From contig NZ_VDMR01000001.1 in the NCBI RefSeq assembly GCF_006346315.1, forward strand, positions 806,001 through 870,000: a DNA stretch of 64,000 nt. Direction: 5' to 3'. The notes beneath the pieces were generated by a model. That model was not told the DNA's origin. It worked only from the letters and a program-made list of their open reading frames with translations, and made no database searches. Positions 62,121 to 64,000 of the stretch are shown here, in pieces. Made by a program: the position numbers and the translations under genes. Origin of the DNA: Nocardioides litoris. Its GTDB lineage: Bacteria > Actinomycetota > Actinomycetes > Propionibacteriales > Nocardioidaceae. Within the stretch, counting starts at the first letter, position 1. Each line of letters begins with the position of its first letter.

Positions 62121-64000
62121 GGTTCTTCCGCAGGCAGGCGAGTGGTGACCGGCCCGATGAGGGCCCGGTCCCGCGCGGGCTGAGGAGCGACCTGCGCACC
62201 CTGCTGGAGGGCCTCGACGACGGCCCGGGAAGCATCGGCGACTTCGTCGTCACCGGCTCCGACCCGCGCGTCCTGTCCCTCGCGTGCGACACGGGGCCGC
62301 AATGGCTCTCCCAGCTCCTGCACGATCGCGGGGTCCTGCGCCGGTCGGAGGCCGGACGACGGTGGCTGGCCGCCCTCGGCGGGCCCGAGGCCCTCGATCC
62401 CGCCGTCGTGCACCGCTGGGGCCGGGTCCTGGAGGCCGCCGACCGGCGGGCCGGCGGTGGCCGGTCCTGGGGCCAGGCCATGGCCCCCGTCGGCGGCCAG
62501 GAGTGGCCCGAGCTGGTCCTGCGGCACGCCGTGGCCGTGCTGCCGACCGACCAGGTCCTGCCCTTCACCCTCGACGACCTCGCCCGGGTGCTGCGCCGTG
62601 ACGACGCCGGACCCCGTGACCTGCTCCTCGCCGCGCTGCGACCCGACACCGCGACGACCAGCGGCGTCGGCGGCCGCCCCGCCCTGCTGCGGCTCCCCGG
62701 CTTCGCCGACCTGCTGCTCGGTGAGCACGAGCTCGTCGCCGAGGCGGCGGGCACCGGTCCGGCCGAGGCGCGCGCGTCGGCGCTCGGCCTGCTCGCGGCG
62801 CTCGACGCGGCCGGCCTGGCGTCGTACGCCGAGGTGGTGGTGCGGGGCGCCGTGGCCCAGGCCAAGGCCGTCCGGAGCGTGGGCGGGCCGCTGCTCGACC
62901 GGCTGCCCGAGGCGGTGGCCCTGGAGGCCCTGCGGGGCGCGGCCGTCGACGGCCGGCCCGAGGAGCGGGCCCGGGCGCTCCAGCTGCTCCACGAGCGCGT
63001 GGACGACGACGAGCACCGCGCCTGGGCCGTCGAGACCGCCGCCGCAGACCGCGCCGCCGGGGTGCGCCGCCTGGTGGACGCCTGGGCGGCGGCCGCGACC
63101 GCGGTCGACCCGGAGCCGCTGGCGCTGCCACCCCGGGCTGCCGTCGACTGGGCCGTCCCGAGGGGCGAGGCCCGGCGGGCCGCCGACGAGGTGGTGCGGG
63201 CCGCCACCGACCGGGCGGTCTCCATGGCCGCGAGCGAGCGCCGGTGGGCAGCGGCCACGCCCGGCGCACGACCGTCCCGGCCCGACCCGCCTCCTGGCGG
63301 GCGCGTCGCCGACGACATCGCGGCCGCACTGGTCGACCCCCGCCCGGTGACCGCGGCCGTGGTCGACCTGCCACGGGTCCAGCGCCACGCCGTGGCCCAG
63401 GCCGTCGACGACGCCGCCGGCAGTCTCCCGCCCTCGACCAGCGTGCAGCTGCTGCGGGCCTGCGGGCTCCTCGACGGCTCGCGCTGGGACCTCGGCTGGA
63501 CCGCGGTGGTCGAGCGGGCCCACCGGGTGCACGGGCTCGACCTCGACACCGCCCAGCAGCTGCTCGACGGTGTCGGGGCCGACGGGTTCGCCCTGCTCTG
63601 GGGGGCGTTCTCCCAGCAGTGGGGCTCCTTCGCCCGCGACTGGTCGGCCGAGGACGTGTGGGTCTTCGTCGCCCGCAACCTCGACGCGATCCTCGCCGAC
63701 GTCGAGGCCCGCCGCGGCACGTGGGACCTCGACGACGAGGCCCTCTTCGCCGCCGCGGCCACGCTGCCGCAGCGGCCGGCCCGCCTGACCGAGCACCTGT
63801 ACGCCACCGCGCTCGGGCGCAGCAAGACCCTGCGCGGCCCGGCGCAGGAGGCCCTGGCCGGCGACCCCGCCCGCACCGCACGGGCCACGGCGGCCCTGGC
63901 CGACGGCAAGAGCGAGGTGCGCAGCGTGGCCGCCCAGTGGCTCGGCCGCCTCGGCGACCCGACGGCGCTGCCTGCCCTGCAGGGTGCCTGGCGACGCGAG
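62117..64000 (+). CDS. HEAT-repeat/DUF4132-like protein, 3' end outside window
   Basis: At least 628 residues; the frame is open to the last base. Mostly Ala/Leu-rich alpha-helical sequence. The final visible part (LTEHLYATALGRSKTLRGPA, KSEVRSVAAQWLGRLGDPTA, LPALQGAW) is HEAT-like and resembles the segment preceding DUF4132 in long actinobacterial proteins of about 1,100 residues. No signal peptide. GTG start overlaps the small upstream ORF. Function unknown; homologous proteins often sit beside MoxR ATPase and VWA genes, which would lie beyond the window. Confidence 0.65.
   Translation, partial: MRFFRRQASGDRPDEGPVPRGLRSDLRTLLEGLDDGPGSIGDFVVTGSDPRVLSLACDTGPQWLSQLLHDRGVLRRSEAGRRWLAALGGPEALDPAVVHRWGRVLEAADRRAGGGRSWGQAMAPVGGQEWPELVLRHAVAVLPTDQVLPFTLDDLARVLRRDDAGPRDLLLAALRPDTATTSGVGGRPALLRLPGFADLLLGEHELVAEAAGTGPAEARASALGLLAALDAAGLASYAEVVVRGAVAQAKAVRSVGGPLLDRLPEAVALEALRGAAVDGRPEERARALQLLHERVDDDEHRAWAVETAAADRAAGVRRLVDAWAAAATAVDPEPLALPPRAAVDWAVPRGEARRAADEVVRAATDRAVSMAASERRWAAATPGARPSRPDPPPGGRVADDIAAALVDPRPVTAAVVDLPRVQRHAVAQAVDDAAGSLPPSTSVQLLRACGLLDGSRWDLGWTAVVERAHRVHGLDLDTAQQLLDGVGADGFALLWGAFSQQWGSFARDWSAEDVWVFVARNLDAILADVEARRGTWDLDDEALFAAAATLPQRPARLTEHLYATALGRSKTLRGPAQEALAGDPARTARATAALADGKSEVRSVAAQWLGRLGDPTALPALQGAWRRE

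Noticed and set aside
60602..63796. A 1064-residue minus-strand open frame over the thiolase and the HEAT-like gene
   Set aside because: It is antisense to a certain thiolase and ends within it. No recognisable domain or signal.

Overview
The window is chromosomal DNA of a very GC-rich actinobacterium. The gene order rne-rplU-rpmA-obg-proB, the eno-ftsB-DUF501-ppx string, GTG starts with 4-base GTGA overlaps, and many apparently leaderless promoters fit Propionibacteriales, most likely Nocardioidaceae (Nocardioides or a close relative). No phage, transposon, plasmid or CRISPR array is visible. About 60 protein genes and one tRNA gene fill the window, and no gap exceeds 300 bases.

Layout. 1-7.4 kb: RNase E (N-terminus cut off), ribosomal proteins L21 and L27, ObgE, glutamate 5-kinase, a membrane-anchored EEP hydrolase and a GNAT acetyltransferase. 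7.5-9.7 kb (minus strand): an operon of a secreted DUF4394 protein, an ECF-like sigma factor and its zinc-finger anti-sigma factor. 9.8-13.2 kb: cysteine desulfurase, MnmA and a short MetE-like protein. 13.2-16.2 kb: TetR-regulated MFS exporter and a small hydrolase. 16.3-24.2 kb: LigA, small secreted proteins, DUF1540, MarR and TetR regulators, an acyl-CoA dehydrogenase, WrbA, and a sulfite-oxidase-type molybdoenzyme with a flavin reductase. 24.3-29.1 kb: GatCAB and an acyl-CoA synthetase.

30.1-37.1 kb is the most notable part. A cobalamin riboswitch leads a tightly overlapping series: a secreted alpha/alpha-toroid protein, a surface-anchored DUF4430 (transcobalamin beta-domain-like) protein, ECF transporter T, fused A1-A2 and S components, and a Tat-exported lipoprotein serpin. 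It reads as a vitamin B12 capture-and-import operon in which the two domains of animal transcobalamin and intrinsic factor are two separate bacterial surface proteins.

37.4-50.9 kb holds housekeeping genes: mfd, a SurA-like lipoprotein, mazG, an APC permease, a secreted metzincin protease, eno-ftsB-DUF501-ppx-udgB, an ACT-domain protein, peptide deformylase, and a tRNA with a UAA anticodon but a short variable loop. 51-56.4 kb: a secreted protein with a short collagen-like tract, a His-rich methyltransferase behind a SoxR-box-like palindrome, a BI-1 family protein, an SGNH hydrolase and cystathionine beta-synthase with overlapping divergent promoters. 56.5-60.1 kb: a complete OpuC-type betaine/choline ABC transporter. 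60.1-61.8 kb: a DUF35/thiolase pair behind a perfect KstR-type operator, suggesting steroid catabolism. From 61.9 kb a small ORF and a large HEAT/DUF4132-like gene run off the end.

Two related nested palindromes, at about 7.47 and 27.66 kb and both between convergent genes, form an unexplained small repeat family whose stems differ by a compensatory base pair.
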